Assembly: GCA_039654915.1 (NCBI GenBank)
Contig: CM077596.1
Span: 51,520,501 to 51,584,500, forward strand
Source: Aquilaria yunnanensis
Taxonomy: Eukaryota > Streptophyta > Magnoliopsida > Malvales > Thymelaeaceae
Direction of reading: 5' to 3'
DNA: 64,000 bases
Below, piece by piece: positions 1 to 12,790 of this stretch. Position 1 is the first letter of the stretch, and the number at the start of each line of letters is the position of its first letter. The position numbers and the translations under genes were made by a program. Under the pieces are notes generated by a model. That model saw only the letters and a program-made list of their open reading frames with translations, was not told where the DNA came from and ran no database searches.

Positions 1-261
1 TCGTTTTGCAGCGGTCACCCATTGCTCTGCTGTTCAAGCTTTTCAAAGTTCCACGCCTAAATTCTCCTGTTTCTTTAGCCTTGTCCATCGACGTGCCTCT
101 GTCTCCTTTCTCTGCTCAGCAAGTCTAATGCAACCGAACCAAACCGGAGCTTGTTCGTCGGAGCTCCTTGTCCCACCGCCGATATCTTGTCTCTTGAATC
201 TCGATCTCTTCTCTTTGTTTGAGTGCTTCGAGTCTTTCTGATACATAGGCGGGAGGTAGAG

Positions 262-463
262 GTAAGGGAGGGCACGGGATTAAATCTCCAATCTTCTTGT
301 TAACAAGAACTATATGCCTAACTACCTTTTTTTAACCTGCATTTCATCATCCTTATGGTTTTTTGCGCTAAAGCTGTTGTTTTTTTCGTTAATCTTTAAA
401 AATCAGAAAAAAAAAATCTATTAAGAGCTCTCGATTGCTTCTATTTGGTTGGTTTGCTTGCAG
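262..463 (+). other. possible 5'-leader intron of the NLR relic
   Basis: A good donor (AG|GTAAGG at 261/262) and an acceptor after a T-rich tract (TTGCTTGCAG ending at 463) frame a 202 bp AT-rich segment just upstream of the first ATG at 515. Leader introns are common in plant NLR genes, so this is a plausible 5'-UTR intron. No transcript evidence is available, and other donor/acceptor pairs are possible. Positions 1-261 hold no convincing ORF and may be leader or promoter. Confidence 0.35.
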
Positions 464-514
464 GCTGCAGCAGTTAATTAGCTCTCCCTGAGTTCAGCTT
501 GCGATCGACAAAAA

Positions 515-3500
515 ATGGCAGAAGTTGTAGTCCGTGCTGTTACAAGGGTGATGATATCCGAGGCGAAGAAGGCTGTGTTCGAGCTGGTAAAACTGGGGTG
601 GATTTTCGACAAGAAGCTCAAGGAACTCCAACGCTTCCTGGATATGTTCGAAGCTTTTCTGGACGATGCTGAGACGAGATCAACCGACCCACCTGTTAAG
701 GTGTGGCTCAAGTGGCTTGCTGATGGCGCTTCCCGGGCCCAAGATGTGTTAGCTGAGCTCGCTTATGAAGCCAAGCGGATTGAGCTACGAGTCAACAATC
801 GATGGGGAGGAAGGCTCATTAACACCTTCTCTCCCCACAATCCTACCATTTTCCGCTTGAGGATGGCTTATAAGGTTAAGAGTGTAACCAAGTCGCTGGA
901 CAAGATCTGCCGCAAGGGCACCGGCTTGGGCCTCCAAAACAGACGGCAGCTGGTTTCCGCTCCTGCATCCTCATCAGGGCTCCAGGAGACTCATCCTCTT
1001 CTCGGTGATCCGGAACTAGTTGTCCCAAGAGAGGTAGCTGTTTCTGAAGTTTTAAATAGGTTGATTAGGTCATCAAACACCTCACATCCACTCGGCGTTG
1101 TGTCCATTGTGGGGATGGCCGGCCTTGGAAAGACGACTCTGGCCAAAATGGTTTTGGAAGATGAGCGCGTGAACAGCCTGTTCGACAGGATACAACAGTT
1201 ATGGGTATGTGTTTCCGAGACCTTTGACGTTAAGATGATCCTAAGTGAAATGTTGGAGTGTCTTACCGGTGAAACTATTGCTTCAAGCACGCAGAGCTTA
1301 GTTAAAAGGCTCAAAGAGAAGTTAGAAGAGAAGCCATATCTTCTGGTGCTTGATGATGTGTGGAACAAGGACGCTGAGAAATGGGATGATTTGAGGAAGT
1401 GTTTGGAAGGAATAAATCAGAAAAACAAGACTACCATTCTGGCAACGACTCGAGATATGGAGGTGGCATCAACTATCGTTCTCTCCCGGAATTTATATAT
1501 GAAGTTCCCATATTGGAGGATGATCAGTGTTGGTCTATAATCAAAGCAAAATCATTTGGCATATCATCTGAAAGCCCAAGCAATTTAGAAATCACTGGAA
1601 GAAGTATTGCGGAAAAGTGCAAAGGTGTGGCCTTGGTTGCAAGTGTCATTGGAGGAACCATGCGCAAGGATAGGACAGAACGAGCATGGTCATCAATTCA
1701 AAATAGTAATTTATGGAACTCTTTGGAAAGTAATGAAGATATTCTCCGTATACTACAATTGAGCTATGACCGCTTGGGTTCACCATATTTGAAGCAATGT
1801 TTTGCATACTGCTCCTTATTTCCTGAAGATTCTCTCCTATACAGAGAGGAACTAATTCAGCTCTGGATGGCTGCAGGCTTTCTTCATCCATCTCCAGCAG
1901 ATCATTGTCATACAGCATGGGATACGGGCAACAAGTACTTCAATGACTTAATATCAAATACATTGTTCCAAGATGTGGAAATGGATTTTTATGGCAACAT
2001 CAAGACATGCAAGATGCATGATTTGGTACACAGTCTTGCAAGATCCCTTTCAGGGGCTGCAGTCCTAAAAACGGATACGAATTCTTCTACAGATGTCTCT
2101 TTTATACGTCATCTGAATATTATTGGAGAAAAAAGTAATCTAGCCAGTAGACTAACACAAGTTGATGCTCCAAATCTGCGCTCTCTATTTTCCAGCTGCG
2201 ATGTCTTTGCCAGATGCCGAAGGAGTGCAGAAGGTTGAGAATTTTGAAATTACGCAAAGCTACAGGTGCAGATAAATTGCCAAAGTCAATAAAAAAATTG
2301 AAGCATTTGAAATACTTGGACATTTCAGGGACTAAAATTGAAAGTCTGCCGAGGTCCGTCACTAAACTCTTGAACCTGCAAACTTTAAGAGTCACACAGT
2401 GTGAAAATTTAAAGGAACTTCCACTGTAGATGGAAAACTTGGTCGAATTGTCACATCTTTATATTGACAAAGAGCGGCTCATGCCAATCAACATTGGAAG
2501 ATTAACAAGTTTGCAAACATTGCCATTATTTTTTGTGGGTGAAGAAAGAGGGCTTGGAATTGAAGAGCTAGGAAGCTTAAGTCATCTTCAAGGAAAATTA
2601 GAAATACGCAGGCTTGAGCAGGTGAGACAGAAGGAAGATGCAAGGATGGCAAAACTGCAAGAGAAGAAGGGAATATGCGAGTTGGTATTTATATGGAGCA
2701 AAGGAAGAGTAGACGTGGGGCAAGATGACGATGTGTTGGAGGAGCTACAACCTCACTCAAATTTGAAGGGTTTGTGGATTAGAAACTACAGAGGTGGCTA
2801 TTTCCCATCTTGGCTTCCAATCACAAGTATCAATAACTCCGAATCTTCACTACCAAATTTGATTAGGTTGACATTGGACTCTTGCTGCAAGTGTGTGAAG
2901 CTTCCAAGCCTCGGGCACCTACCCAACCTAACCTATCTTTTTATCAAAGGATTGAGTGGAGTAAAATTGATTGACACTGATTTTTATGGGAATGGAAATT
3001 TTTCGGTTCTAAAAGAATTTAAATTAGAGGACATGATAATCTTGGAAGAGTGGTTTGAAGCAGCAAGAAGGGACTTGTTTCCTTCCCTTGAGAAGCTGAG
3101 TCTCGAGGGCTGTAACGAGTTAAGAAGCATCCAGTTGACAAATGGTCTCCCATGTCTTAAAACACTTAAGTGTAGTTCTTTAGGTGTCATTCACATAGGG
3201 GATGGTCTATTTTCCAGCAAGTGCTTGAGAGAGTTAGAGATATCTAATTGTTGGAAGTTGAAATTGCTCCCGAGCTTTCATGAGCTTTGCTCTCTCACAA
3301 ATTTGAAGCTTAATGATTGTAACGGTTTAATGTGTACTCCAAGTGGACTGCAGCACTGCACTTCTCTACAGAGGTTGGAGCTAACTTGCTGTTTTGAGAT
3401 GTCTTTAGAACTTGAATGTCTCAGAAGTTTGAAGAATTTAGTTGAGTTAGAGATTTTTGGATGCAATGATATTGTATGGTACAAGATTCCTGAGACAAGC

Positions 3501-4238
3501 TTGGGCTGCCTCACTCATTTAAAAAGATTATTGTTGTCTTTCAGCTTCTCAGGAGAGGCAAAAGAGTTGCCTCCATGCTTCACTTCCATCCATCACTTGC
3601 ATGGGTCACTCATCCAGTTGAAGCTTTTTGGAGCACCTAATATAAAGTCTCTGCCACATCAAATGCAGAACCTCACTTCTCTTCGAGAAATAGATCTTAA
3701 TTTCTTTGAGGGATTGGAAACTTTGCCGCAGTGGTTAGGCAACCTTTCTTCCTTAGTGAAACTCCAAGTTTGTGGCTGCACATTGTTGAGGAATTTGTCT
3801 CCTCTAAAGGCAATGCCATCACTAAGGCTTTTAACGTTGAGTGAACTGGGGACGGCTGGCAAGCAAATCCCTCAATACTTTGATTCTATCCACCAAAGCA
3901 TTCCTTCCTCCCTCAAAAGATTGACTCTTTCTGATTATGGGTGCAGCACTCTACCACCTCAAATACAACACTCGACTACTCTTGAAGTCTTGGAGATACA
4001 TCACTTTGATGCAATTGAAGATTTGCCTGAGTGGCTAGGAAACCTCTCCTCTCTCCAACGGCTTGAGATCTTTGATTGTCCAAGTCTGGGTAAGCTGCCA
4101 TCACGGCAATCCATGCTACGTCTCTCCAATCTCAAATCTATTATCGTCAGGTTTTGCCCAAAGGTGTCGCAAACATACGTCAAGGGAAGCACCAAGTGGT
4201 CCGACATTTCCCACATTCCAGACATCAATATTTCGTAA
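515..4238 (+). pseudogene. CC-NB-ARC-LRR (NLR) resistance gene, disrupted by two frameshifts and a stop
   Basis: This is an RGA-type, non-TIR immune receptor relic. The Rx-like coiled coil (from MAEVVVRAV) includes an EDVID-like stretch (AQDVLAELAYEAKR). NB-ARC follows, with P-loop GMAGLGKTT near residue 200, kinase-2 LLVLDDVW near residue 277 and RNBS-B ILATTRD. The frame then shifts near 1480-1505. It continues at 1399-2238 with a GLPL-like segment ([13 protein letters not shown]), RNBS-D ([11 protein letters not shown]) and MHD (MHDLVHSLA). A second shift near 2205-2215 leads to the LRRs, which run to 4238 with one in-frame TAG at 2427-2429 (ELPL*MENLVEL). About 20 leucine-rich repeats can be seen. 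Such proteins normally sense pathogen effectors in the cytosol and use ATP/ADP switching. With three lesions this copy is probably a pseudogene; sequencing errors could mimic the single-base shifts. No intron is needed within the coding region. Confidence 0.9.
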
Positions 4239-5939
4239 TTGCTCATTCCTGTAAGTCTCAGATCATGGAAACTGATTGTCTGTTGACGCACTTTCACTCC
4301 AAACTTATCTTGTGAGGCACTACTTTCTCTGGCTACTCAAACTCAAACCTTGATAATTCAATAAACGAAATTAGCGAAATTCAGAAAATTGTCCTCTTTT
4401 GTTATGTTTCAACTGATGATTGGGACTTGTTGGATCATAAATTAGAGAAAAATTAGCTTTTATGGTGTATAAGCCCTAAAACAGAGGCTCAGCTGCTAAA
4501 ATTTGCAGGAAATCTGTCAAAAATTGAAAGATTTGAAACTTTAAGGAAAAAGGGCTCCAATTAACTTCTAATGGATTGAAAATTTGTAGGAACCCAGTAT
4601 TTGATAAAACAAAACTTGTTGGAAGTGGAAAATTGGATTTAGATTTGTGAGTGAAAAGTTTGACATATCTTAAGTTATCAGTTAGTAAATAAACAGTGTA
4701 TGGGTTTGCTGTTGCAGTTTTGTTTACTCTTGTGTGAAAGATATGTAAAGTCTTAGCTACCTACAATGTTTGTTGCATTTACTGATTTTGCTGTAAAATA
4801 CAGTCCCACTGATGTCCAAATTACTCAGTAATATGCAAAGCTGATGTATCACTGGTGTTATATTGTTTTGTAAGTCACTGAATAATCTAAATTTCATATA
4901 TATAGTCGGTAATCAATGAATGAATTGTCATGGGGTGTAACAAGATTTTTTTTTCTGCTGGAATAGTGGTTATGCAATCAGACTCTGGAGCAGAAGAGGT
5001 GATATTAAGTTTCATGTATGGGGTGCCATTTCTTGATGATATTTTCTTACTTAGCCTTCATTGTGTGAATTTTTAGAAAATTTCTAGTGAAATTGCTTTC
5101 ACTGGAAAACCGAAACATTGATTACCATGTGATCTGAGTCTTCATTTGAGCAACCATCTCATGTTGTGTCTCTCCTTTTGTCTTAAGTTGGTGTGTGTTT
5201 TCATTTGAGGCACATTCTTGTCTATGCGACTGAGTTACTTTCTGCTTATGAGGCTTGTGCTTATCTATGTGATTAGGGTTATTCTATCATCATTGTTTTG
5301 GCATATGTAGACAAGTTTCCTTTCCCAATTTCTGTACAATATTGCTCATAGTTTATGTTCAGTCTATTGAACATTTGACAAACTGTTTTAGGAGCATAGG
5401 AAGCAAACAGAGCATGGAAAAGAAAAGAAGAAGAAAGGCGAATGTATGATATCCGATGAAAGTGTGTAAGACTAAATGTTGTCCTTGACCTTGGAAGGAC
5501 ATGTTGATCAGTGTGGCAAAGTGTGGTTTCCCAGAAGATTACGTGCTTGCATTTGTGCTATAGCATGTTGTTCAAATTTCTAGTGAAATTTCATTTTGTT
5601 GCATTCCAATCTAAGCACTCCCTGAAGATTATATTTTTTACTGGAGAACATAAATGTATCAGCATGAATATACGTTTGGTGTTTTTTGGTGTATTGTATT
5701 TATTGTTTTGTCTGAACAAGGACAGATATTTCCACTGCACCTGAGCCAAAAATCTTGGTTCCGCCACTAAACTTAGAACTTCTTGGTAAAACCTTATCCA
5801 TAACTTTGGTAACAAGTTTGGAGTAGCCTTCGAAAGTTGCTTGCAGAGAGAGGTCAGACTTTACTTGCAAAATAAGAATTTGCTATCAAACCTAGGTCTC
5901 AGCCATGTTCATGCAGAATTTCAGTTTTAGATGTCTATA
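4239..5939. other. intergenic sequence downstream of the NLR relic
   Basis: The first few hundred bases may be the NLR 3' UTR (an AATAAA-like motif lies near 4360). The rest is AT-rich with no convincing coding sequence. Positions ~5796-5944 are clearly similar to ~43097-43245, so the copia element downstream landed in a dispersed repeat or duplicated segment. Confidence 0.5.
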
Positions 5940-5944
5940 AAACA

Positions 5945-6165
5945 TGTCAAATGGTTTCGATGCCCCAAAGGAGGGTTTCATTCTCTTTATATAGAAAATA
6001 GGTACAAAGAATATGGTTGATTTTTAGCCAATTAGAATCAATCTATCACCTAATTACATCAATCTATCTTTCTAAGTATGGTATACATATATACAGAATT
6101 CTAATATACATGTCAAGAGAGAGAATTGAATATCCCATAATCCAAGCTGCCATATATAACTGACA
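5945..6165 (-). repeat. 3' LTR of the degenerate copia element
   Basis: This 221 bp copy has TG...CA ends on the plus strand and is clearly similar to 36782-37024. The TSD AAACA lies immediately to its left at 5940-5944. Confidence 0.93.
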
Positions 6166-6179
6166 TCCCTCCTCAAATT
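6166..6179 (-). other. polypurine tract of the degenerate copia element
   Basis: Read on the minus strand, this is a purine-rich run (TTTGAGGAGGGAT) directly before the 3' LTR. It is the expected primer site for plus-strand DNA synthesis. Confidence 0.8.
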
Positions 6180-6184
6180 GAGGC

Positions 6185-9100
6185 CAGCTGATCAAGAAGC
6201 ATCAATTTATCAATCATTAATTGATGACGGTGACGAGATAGAGCCTTGGTGAAAACATTAGTAGTTTGATGCTCGGTGGATATATGAGGAAGAGTAATCA
6301 CATGTTGATCAAATACTTCACGGATAGAATGACGATCTACTTCAATGTGTTTTGTACACTCGTGAAATACTGGATTGGTAGCAATTTGAATAGCACAAGT
6401 GTTATTGGCATGAAGTGGAGTAAGAGTAAGTTAAGGAATGCCAAGTTCACCTAACAAATCCTAAAGCCACACGATCTTTGACCTCGCGGATGACATTGCA
6501 CGATATTTCGATCCAGTAAAAGACTTTGAGACTCAATCTTACTTCTTACTTTTCCAAGAAATGAGAGTATCATCAAGAAACATACACCAGCCAGTAACTG
6601 AACGACGAGTATCCACACATCCAGCCCAATCAGCATCAGCATAACCCTTTAACTGTAAGGAATTCCTAGTTGGAAAGAATAACCCACAAGCAGAGGTACC
6701 CTTCAAATAGCAAAGAATTCGCCGTACAGCTGCTAAGTGTGAGTTGTGAGGAGCTTGCATAAATTGGCTAACGTGCTACACAACAAATGAAATATCAAAC
6801 CTAGTGATAGGCAGATAGTTCAAACTCCTGACAATTTGTTGATATACAGATGGATCTTTCCTCCTGACTAAGCTTTACATTAATCTCCAAAGAAGTAAGC
6901 ACTGCATTTGCAGACTAAAGACCAGCTAAGTTGAGAAGTTCTTGTGTATATTTGTGCTAATTCAAAAATAGATCATTAGAGTAGGAATGCACCTCTAGAC
7001 CAAGAAAGTACTGTAGAAGACTGAGGTCTTTCATATGAAAGGTGGTTTTGAGGTGCTGTTGGATTTGAGCAATCAATTATGGATCAGATCCTGTGATTAC
7101 AATGTCATCCACATATACCAAAAACACCATAAGTCCAATGCTGGTCCTTTGAAGGAACATAGAAGGGTCGAACCGGCTCTGAGTAAAATGAAAATCAAGA
7201 AGAGTCGTACGAAGCTTCTCAAACCATGCTCGGGGAGCCTACTTTAAACCATATAGTGATCGCTTTAATCGATAAACCTCATTCGTGGAGTGGGTGAACA
7301 TACTAGGAGGAGGAATCATATAGATTTCTTCCTTCAGATCCCTACATAAGAATGCATTCTTCACATCCATCTATTAGAGTGACCATCCTTTAGAAGCAAC
7401 TATTGCCATCACAGTTCGTATTGTAGTCATCTTAGCCACAGGTGTGAATGTCTCCCCATAATCAAGGCCATACTCCTGAAAATTGCCGAGGGCCACTAAA
7501 CGAGCTTTATACCTCTCTATGGTGCCATCAAGCCAAAGTTTGAGCATGTATACCCATTTGCATCCAATGAGCTTGGCTCCATCAGGGCATGGAATGATGT
7601 CCCATGCCTGATTATCCTGAAGTGCCTGAAGTTCTTCTTGCATAGCTTGTTGCCAACAAGCTTGTGTAGAAGCCTGGGAGTAAGATTTAGGCACAGTAGT
7701 ATGAAGTGTAGCCTGATAAGCAGTATGTAAGAATCGATACCTGTTCGGAGGTCGTAAAATCCGAGAAGATCGCCAGGGTTCAATGCTGACAGGATCAGAC
7801 ATTGATTCAATGTCAGGAAGAGGCAGTGGGCACGGTAGAAGACGTCGTTGGTGAACGATTCCTGGCTTAAAACGTTCAATAGGAGAATACATATCAAACG
7901 TAGGAAGTTGAACATAAATTGAATCAGGAATAACACAAGTTTGGAAGAAATATTGGTTTTCGAACATAGGAAGTTGAACAGAAATTGAATCAGGAATAAC
8001 ACAAGTTTGGAAGAAATATTGGTTTTCTTCGAAAACCAAGTGTCGAGAGACACAAATTCTTTTAGCATCTGCATCGTAACACACAAACCCTTTGTTCATA
8101 TTACTATACCCAAGAAATGCACATCGAACAGCTTGGGTAGAAAGTTTATGATGTTCGGTAGAAGGTAGGTGAACAAATCAGACACATCTAAAGACATGAA
8201 GAGAATAATACTCAGCAGCAACACTAAACAAACAATAATAAGAATAATCAAATTTTAGATTTTGAGAGGGGAGACGATTAATAAGATAACAGCTGTAGAT
8301 AAAACATCTACCCAAAATCTAGGAGGAACAAAATATTCAATTAACAGAGTGTGAACAATATCCAACAGATGATGATTCTTACGCTCAACAACCCTATTTT
8401 GTTGAGGAATGTATGGACAAGATCGTTGAGAAAGAATACCCTTTGTTTTGAGAAATTCCTAAAACTTGTTGGATATATATTCCCACCCAAAATCAGAGCG
8501 AAAGATTTTAATGCAAGCAGAAAATTGAGTCTCGACAAAGGCAACAAAAGCTTGAAATGTTGAGAATACATTAGCTTTGGATCGAAGAAAATAGACCCAA
8601 GTAAAACAACTATAATCATCAATAAATGTTATGAAATACTTGTACCGAGTATGAGAGAGTATAGGACTCACCCCCCATATGTCAGTATGAATAATCTCAA
8701 AACAATTGGAAGCTTGGCTGCCATGTGAAGGAAAGGGTAGAGATTTGCTTTTACCGAGTTTAGAAGAAGTACAATCAGAAGACATATAAAAGATTCTTTA
8801 TTGCCCAAATAACCATTGTTTATGAGGTTAGTCAAAACATTAAAATTGGGATGTCCTAATTTCTTATGTCAGACATTACCATCATTAGCAACAGCAGTAC
8901 AAGCAAAGGAATCAAATGTAGACACAGAAAACTATAAAGGAAATAAGTGTCTCACTTTAGGCCCCTTCGTGATCATTTTCCCCAATTCCTGATCTTGCAC
9001 ATAACAACCACTACAATCAAAATGAACTTCACAAGTATCATCTACCAGTTCTCTAACAAAAATCAAGTTTGTGGATAATTCAAGTGACACATAAACATTA

Positions 9101-9350
9101 GTAAAAGTAGGCCTCAAATTGCCAATTGCAGTGATAGCAAGTGTACTGCCATTGGCTATTTGAATATGCTGGTCACCTTTGTATGTATGAACATCATGTA
9201 GAGCCTCTGTACTACCAGTCATATGATTGGAGGCTGCAGAGTCGATCAACCAAGGACAGGTAAGTAATTTTTTCTTACCTTGAAGACCAAGAGCGAATAA
9301 GGCTGAAACGATCATTTGTTGGACCATTTCAGGAGTAAGAGGGGTTCATG
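6185..9350 (-). pseudogene. copia pol relic (protease, integrase, RT, RNase H)
   Basis: Minus-strand fragments occur in copia order. The protease lies at 8932-9327, with LIDSAASNHMTG in place of the usual D-S-G triad context. The integrase core is at 8459-8785 (IHTDIWG, then an altered FRSDFGWEY site). The start of RT is at 7374-8099 (WKW-like [19 protein letters not shown]). A YVDD-type RT active site can be read near 7100-7130 in another frame. RNase H is at 6539-6760 (GYADADWAGCVDTRRS...SWKSKK). Many stops and frameshifts separate the parts. A 66 bp in-frame tandem duplication (about 7901-8032) repeats 22 residues between integrase and RT. No function is expected. Confidence 0.9.
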
Positions 9351-9921
9351 AACTAGGTGAAAATTGTGGTCTTGTAGTAGAAACAGTTGCTGAATTGGCC
9401 TGGACAGTGTTAACACCCAATTTCGTCCGGCCTTTTTTTAAAAAAAAAAAAAAATTTTTTAAAAAAAACTAATTAAAAAAATTATTATTATTATTATTAT
9501 TGCTAAAAGATTTTAATTATGTTAATTAGTTTAAAATATATTTTTATTTTGAGAAGATTTGATTTAAAATAATATATGTGCGAATATGTATGTGTTTGGA
9601 ATAAAAATAAAATTTCAGAAAAAAATGACAAAAAAATTAAAAGTTTGAGGTAAAAATGACAAAATTGAGAAGTTTCGGACAAAATTGACAAATTCTGAAA
9701 GTTTCAGGAGCTTTGGGTAATTTTTCGCGTCAATTTTGGGCCTAAACGGACGTTTCTAGCCCAAATTGACAGAAAACGTTAAAATTGTCAAAATCAGAAG
9801 CTTCTGAGCTTATCCAGAGCTGGTGTAACGTAAAGGACTGAAACTGTCATTTTACCAATTTAAAAGATAAGTTTGATATTTTTTATTAATTTATCCATCC
9901 ACAGTTCAGCTAAGCTCCTTC

Positions 9922-9929
9922 TATAAATA
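9922..9929 (+). promoter_or_regulatory. TATA box of the 5' LTR
   Basis: TATAAATA is followed by a C-run, and the same site is kept in the 3' LTR at 30716-30723. Its place about 515 bp into the LTR would make U3 ~0.5 kb and leave a very long R-U5. The start site itself is inferred. Confidence 0.7.
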
Positions 9930-10629
9930 CCCCCCCAAATTGAGTGCTGAACATATAGAAAATCAGAGAAAAAAGTTCCGAGCTCTGTTTTAAAAAAAGA
10001 GAAAATAGAAGCTTTAGTCCTAGCCTCTCCTCCCTCTGCCAAAACAGTCCCAAAATTATTTTTTCTTACGTTTCGACTACCTTCTTCCTCCGTTTTCTCT
10101 TTCTTTCTTTTTCTGTCGCCGTCCTATCCCGCTGCCATCGCCCTGCCGCCGCCGTCTAGCCGTCGCCATCGCTCTTACGCCGTCGCCGTCGCCGTTGCCG
10201 CCGTCGTTGCCGTTCCGCCGCTGCGCCCAGCAGTCCTGCCGTCTCGCGCCGCCGCACCCAGCCGTCGCCCCGCTCCCTCGCCGCCGTCGTCCCGGCCGCC
10301 GTTGCCCTCGCCGCCGTCGCCCCGCGCTCTTGTCGCCGTCGCCGGCTGCCCTGCGCCCCGCCGCCTCCGCCTGCCCAGCCCCGTCACCCCCCTCCTCCCT
10401 CGCGTCGTCTCTGATTCTTTCTCCATATTCAATTTTAATTTTTAAGGGTAAAACCTCCTTTCAGTCCTTCATCTTTTCAATTTCTTTCTATTAGGTCACT
10501 AACCTTTTTATTTTGTCTTTGCAAAAAATTAATTAACTAACTCATTTATTTTTTTACTTGTTTATTTATTTGTTTATTATTGTTATTATTACTAACCTTT
10601 TTTTTTTGTTATTAGCAACTAACAACTAA

Positions 10630-11090
10630 CTTGCTAATTTTTACTAACCTTTATTATTATTGTTGTTAATAATTAATTAAACTTGGCTAACTTTTATTAT
10701 TGTTGTTAATTAATTAACTTAATTAAACTTGGCTAACTTTTATTTATTGTTGTTAATTAATTAACTTAATTAAACTTGGCTAACTTTTATTATTGTTGTT
10801 AATTAATTAACTTAATTAAACTTGGCTAACTTTTATTATTGTTGTTAATTAATTAACTTAATTAAACTTGGCTAACTTTTATTTATTGTTGTTAATTCAT
10901 TAACTTAATTAAACTTGGCTAACTTTTATTATTGTTGTTAATTAATTAACTTAATTAAACTTGGCTAACTTTTATTTATTGTTGTTAATTAATTAACTTA
11001 ATTAAAGTTGGCTAACTTTTATTTATTGTTTTTAATTAATTAACTTAATTAATTTGGCTAACTTTTATTATTTTTGACTTAATTAACTTT
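10630..11090 (+). repeat. AT-rich tandem repeat in the 5' LTR (~48 bp unit)
   Basis: About nine units share the core CTTGGCTAACTTTTATTATT followed by TTGTTGTTAATTAATTAA. The homologous array in the 3' LTR is at about 31470-31880, with small unit differences between the copies. Confidence 0.85.
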
Positions 11091-12314
11091 CATTATTATT
11101 GTTAATAATTAATTTAATTAAATTTTGATAACATTTATTATTTTTTTTTCAAGTGGATGGCCAAAAAACCCCACTTTATTAATTTTTCTTTATATAATTT
11201 AATTTATTTAATTCACCTTTTACCCATAAATAAAAAAACTAAAAGAAGATTCTTTTGTAATTAATTATTAAGGCTAATAAAAATTTAAAAGCCAATTATT
11301 TTTATTTTGGAATACATTTTTTATTATTTCTTTAAAGATAACAAAGTGAACTTTTTGTTAAAATTAATAAACAAACATGATTAAATCAATTCTTTTTAAA
11401 TATTTTTTTAATAATGATACTTAAAATAAAAATTCAAGAAAAATCCAATTAAAATTAATAACTAATTAAATAATTAAAATTTAACAAAAATTAAAAAATC
11501 CATGACCAAATGATCCGCCAGGATCCATGGCTTGGAAATATTTTTAAATAAAGTATATAAATAAACTTTTCTTTATTAAAAATAAAATTTTGGTACTAAT
11601 ATATTAATTATTTATTAAAATAATAAAATAATTTTATTTTAGTTTTCTTTATTAATAAAAAGAATAAAAAGAATAAAAATTTTGGGTTAATATTTTATTC
11701 AGTAATATTTTATTTATTCCTTTTAAAAAATATAACTTTTTGTTTCCTTTATAAAAATTTTAGTCAAATAATTTCAAAAAAAATAAAAAAATAAATAACA
11801 AAAAAAAATTGAATTTTCTCTTAAATATTTTAGACTTATTAATTAGATATTTTCAGAGATATAAATTAAAAAAAAAAATCTTTCATTAAACAAAAAGAAA
11901 ACAAAAAAAATATAAATATCAAAACTTTTGTTTTAAAATACATATAAATTTTTGGTTAAATAATCTTTTATTCCAAAACAAATTAAATAAATATCAAAAC
12001 TTTTCTTCTTTTGTTTAAAATATACATATAAATTTTTAATTTTCTTAATTAAACAATTACTTTTGGTTAATCTTTTATAAAAAAAAATTTAGTTCATGGT
12101 ATATTGGCTGGAAACTGTCTCGTGCCCGCTTTTGAGCTGCTTCACCTGGTGAAGAGGGTCTGGCTGAGTAACAACGCCCCGTACCATGATCAAAATTTTT
12201 ATTTTTAAACTCTTTAATTCTTTTAAATTAACTTCTTATTAAATAAAAATTAATTATTTTTTTTAATTCTTTTATAAATTGAGTAATCCTTTAAAATAAT
12301 AAATATCTTTCATT

Positions 12315-12790
12315 AAACGAGAAAACAAAGAAAGATAAGAAAGAAAAAAAAGAAAGATAAGAAAAATAAAAGAAAGATAAGAAAGAAAAATAAAAGAAAG
12401 ATAAGAAAGAAAAGAAAGATAGAAAAAAATAAAAGAAAAGATAAGAAAAAGAAAAGAAAGAAAGAAAAGACAAGAAAAATAAAAGAAAGATAAGAAAGAA
12501 AAATAAAAGAAAGATAAGAAAGAAAAGAAAGATAGAAAAAAATAAAAGAAAAGATAAGAAAAAGAAAAGAAAGAAAGAAAAGACAAGAAAAATAAAAGAA
12601 AGATAAGAAAGAAAAATAAAAGAAAGATAAGATAAAGAAAAGAAAGGAAAGATAAGAAAAAGAAAAGAAAGATAAAAGAAAGAAAAAGAAAAGAAAAAAG
12701 AAAGAAAAGAAAAGAAATTAAAAAAAATTAAAAAAAAAAAGTAAAAAAAAGTAAAAAAAGAAGAAAAAGAAAGAAAGTAAAAAAAGAAGT
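12315..12790 (+). repeat. GA/A-rich microsatellite in the 5' LTR
   Basis: This is a run of AAGAAAGATAAGAAA-type units. It is about 100 bp longer than its counterpart at 33125-33470 because a ~105 bp block is duplicated. It explains most of the 166 bp length difference between the two LTRs, together with the ~50 bp duplication near 13050. Confidence 0.85.

Noticed and set aside
5511..5815. Short ORFs in the NLR downstream region
   Set aside because: They have no motif and are open on both strands by chance in AT-rich DNA.
10175..10494. ORFs in the GC-rich part of the 5' LTR (and the matching part of the 3' LTR)
   Set aside because: They are low-complexity translations of CCG/GTC repeats, open on both strands, with no domain and differing between the two LTRs.
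12272..12586. Phe/Ser-rich ORFs on the minus strand
   Set aside because: They are translations of a GA-rich microsatellite, not genes.
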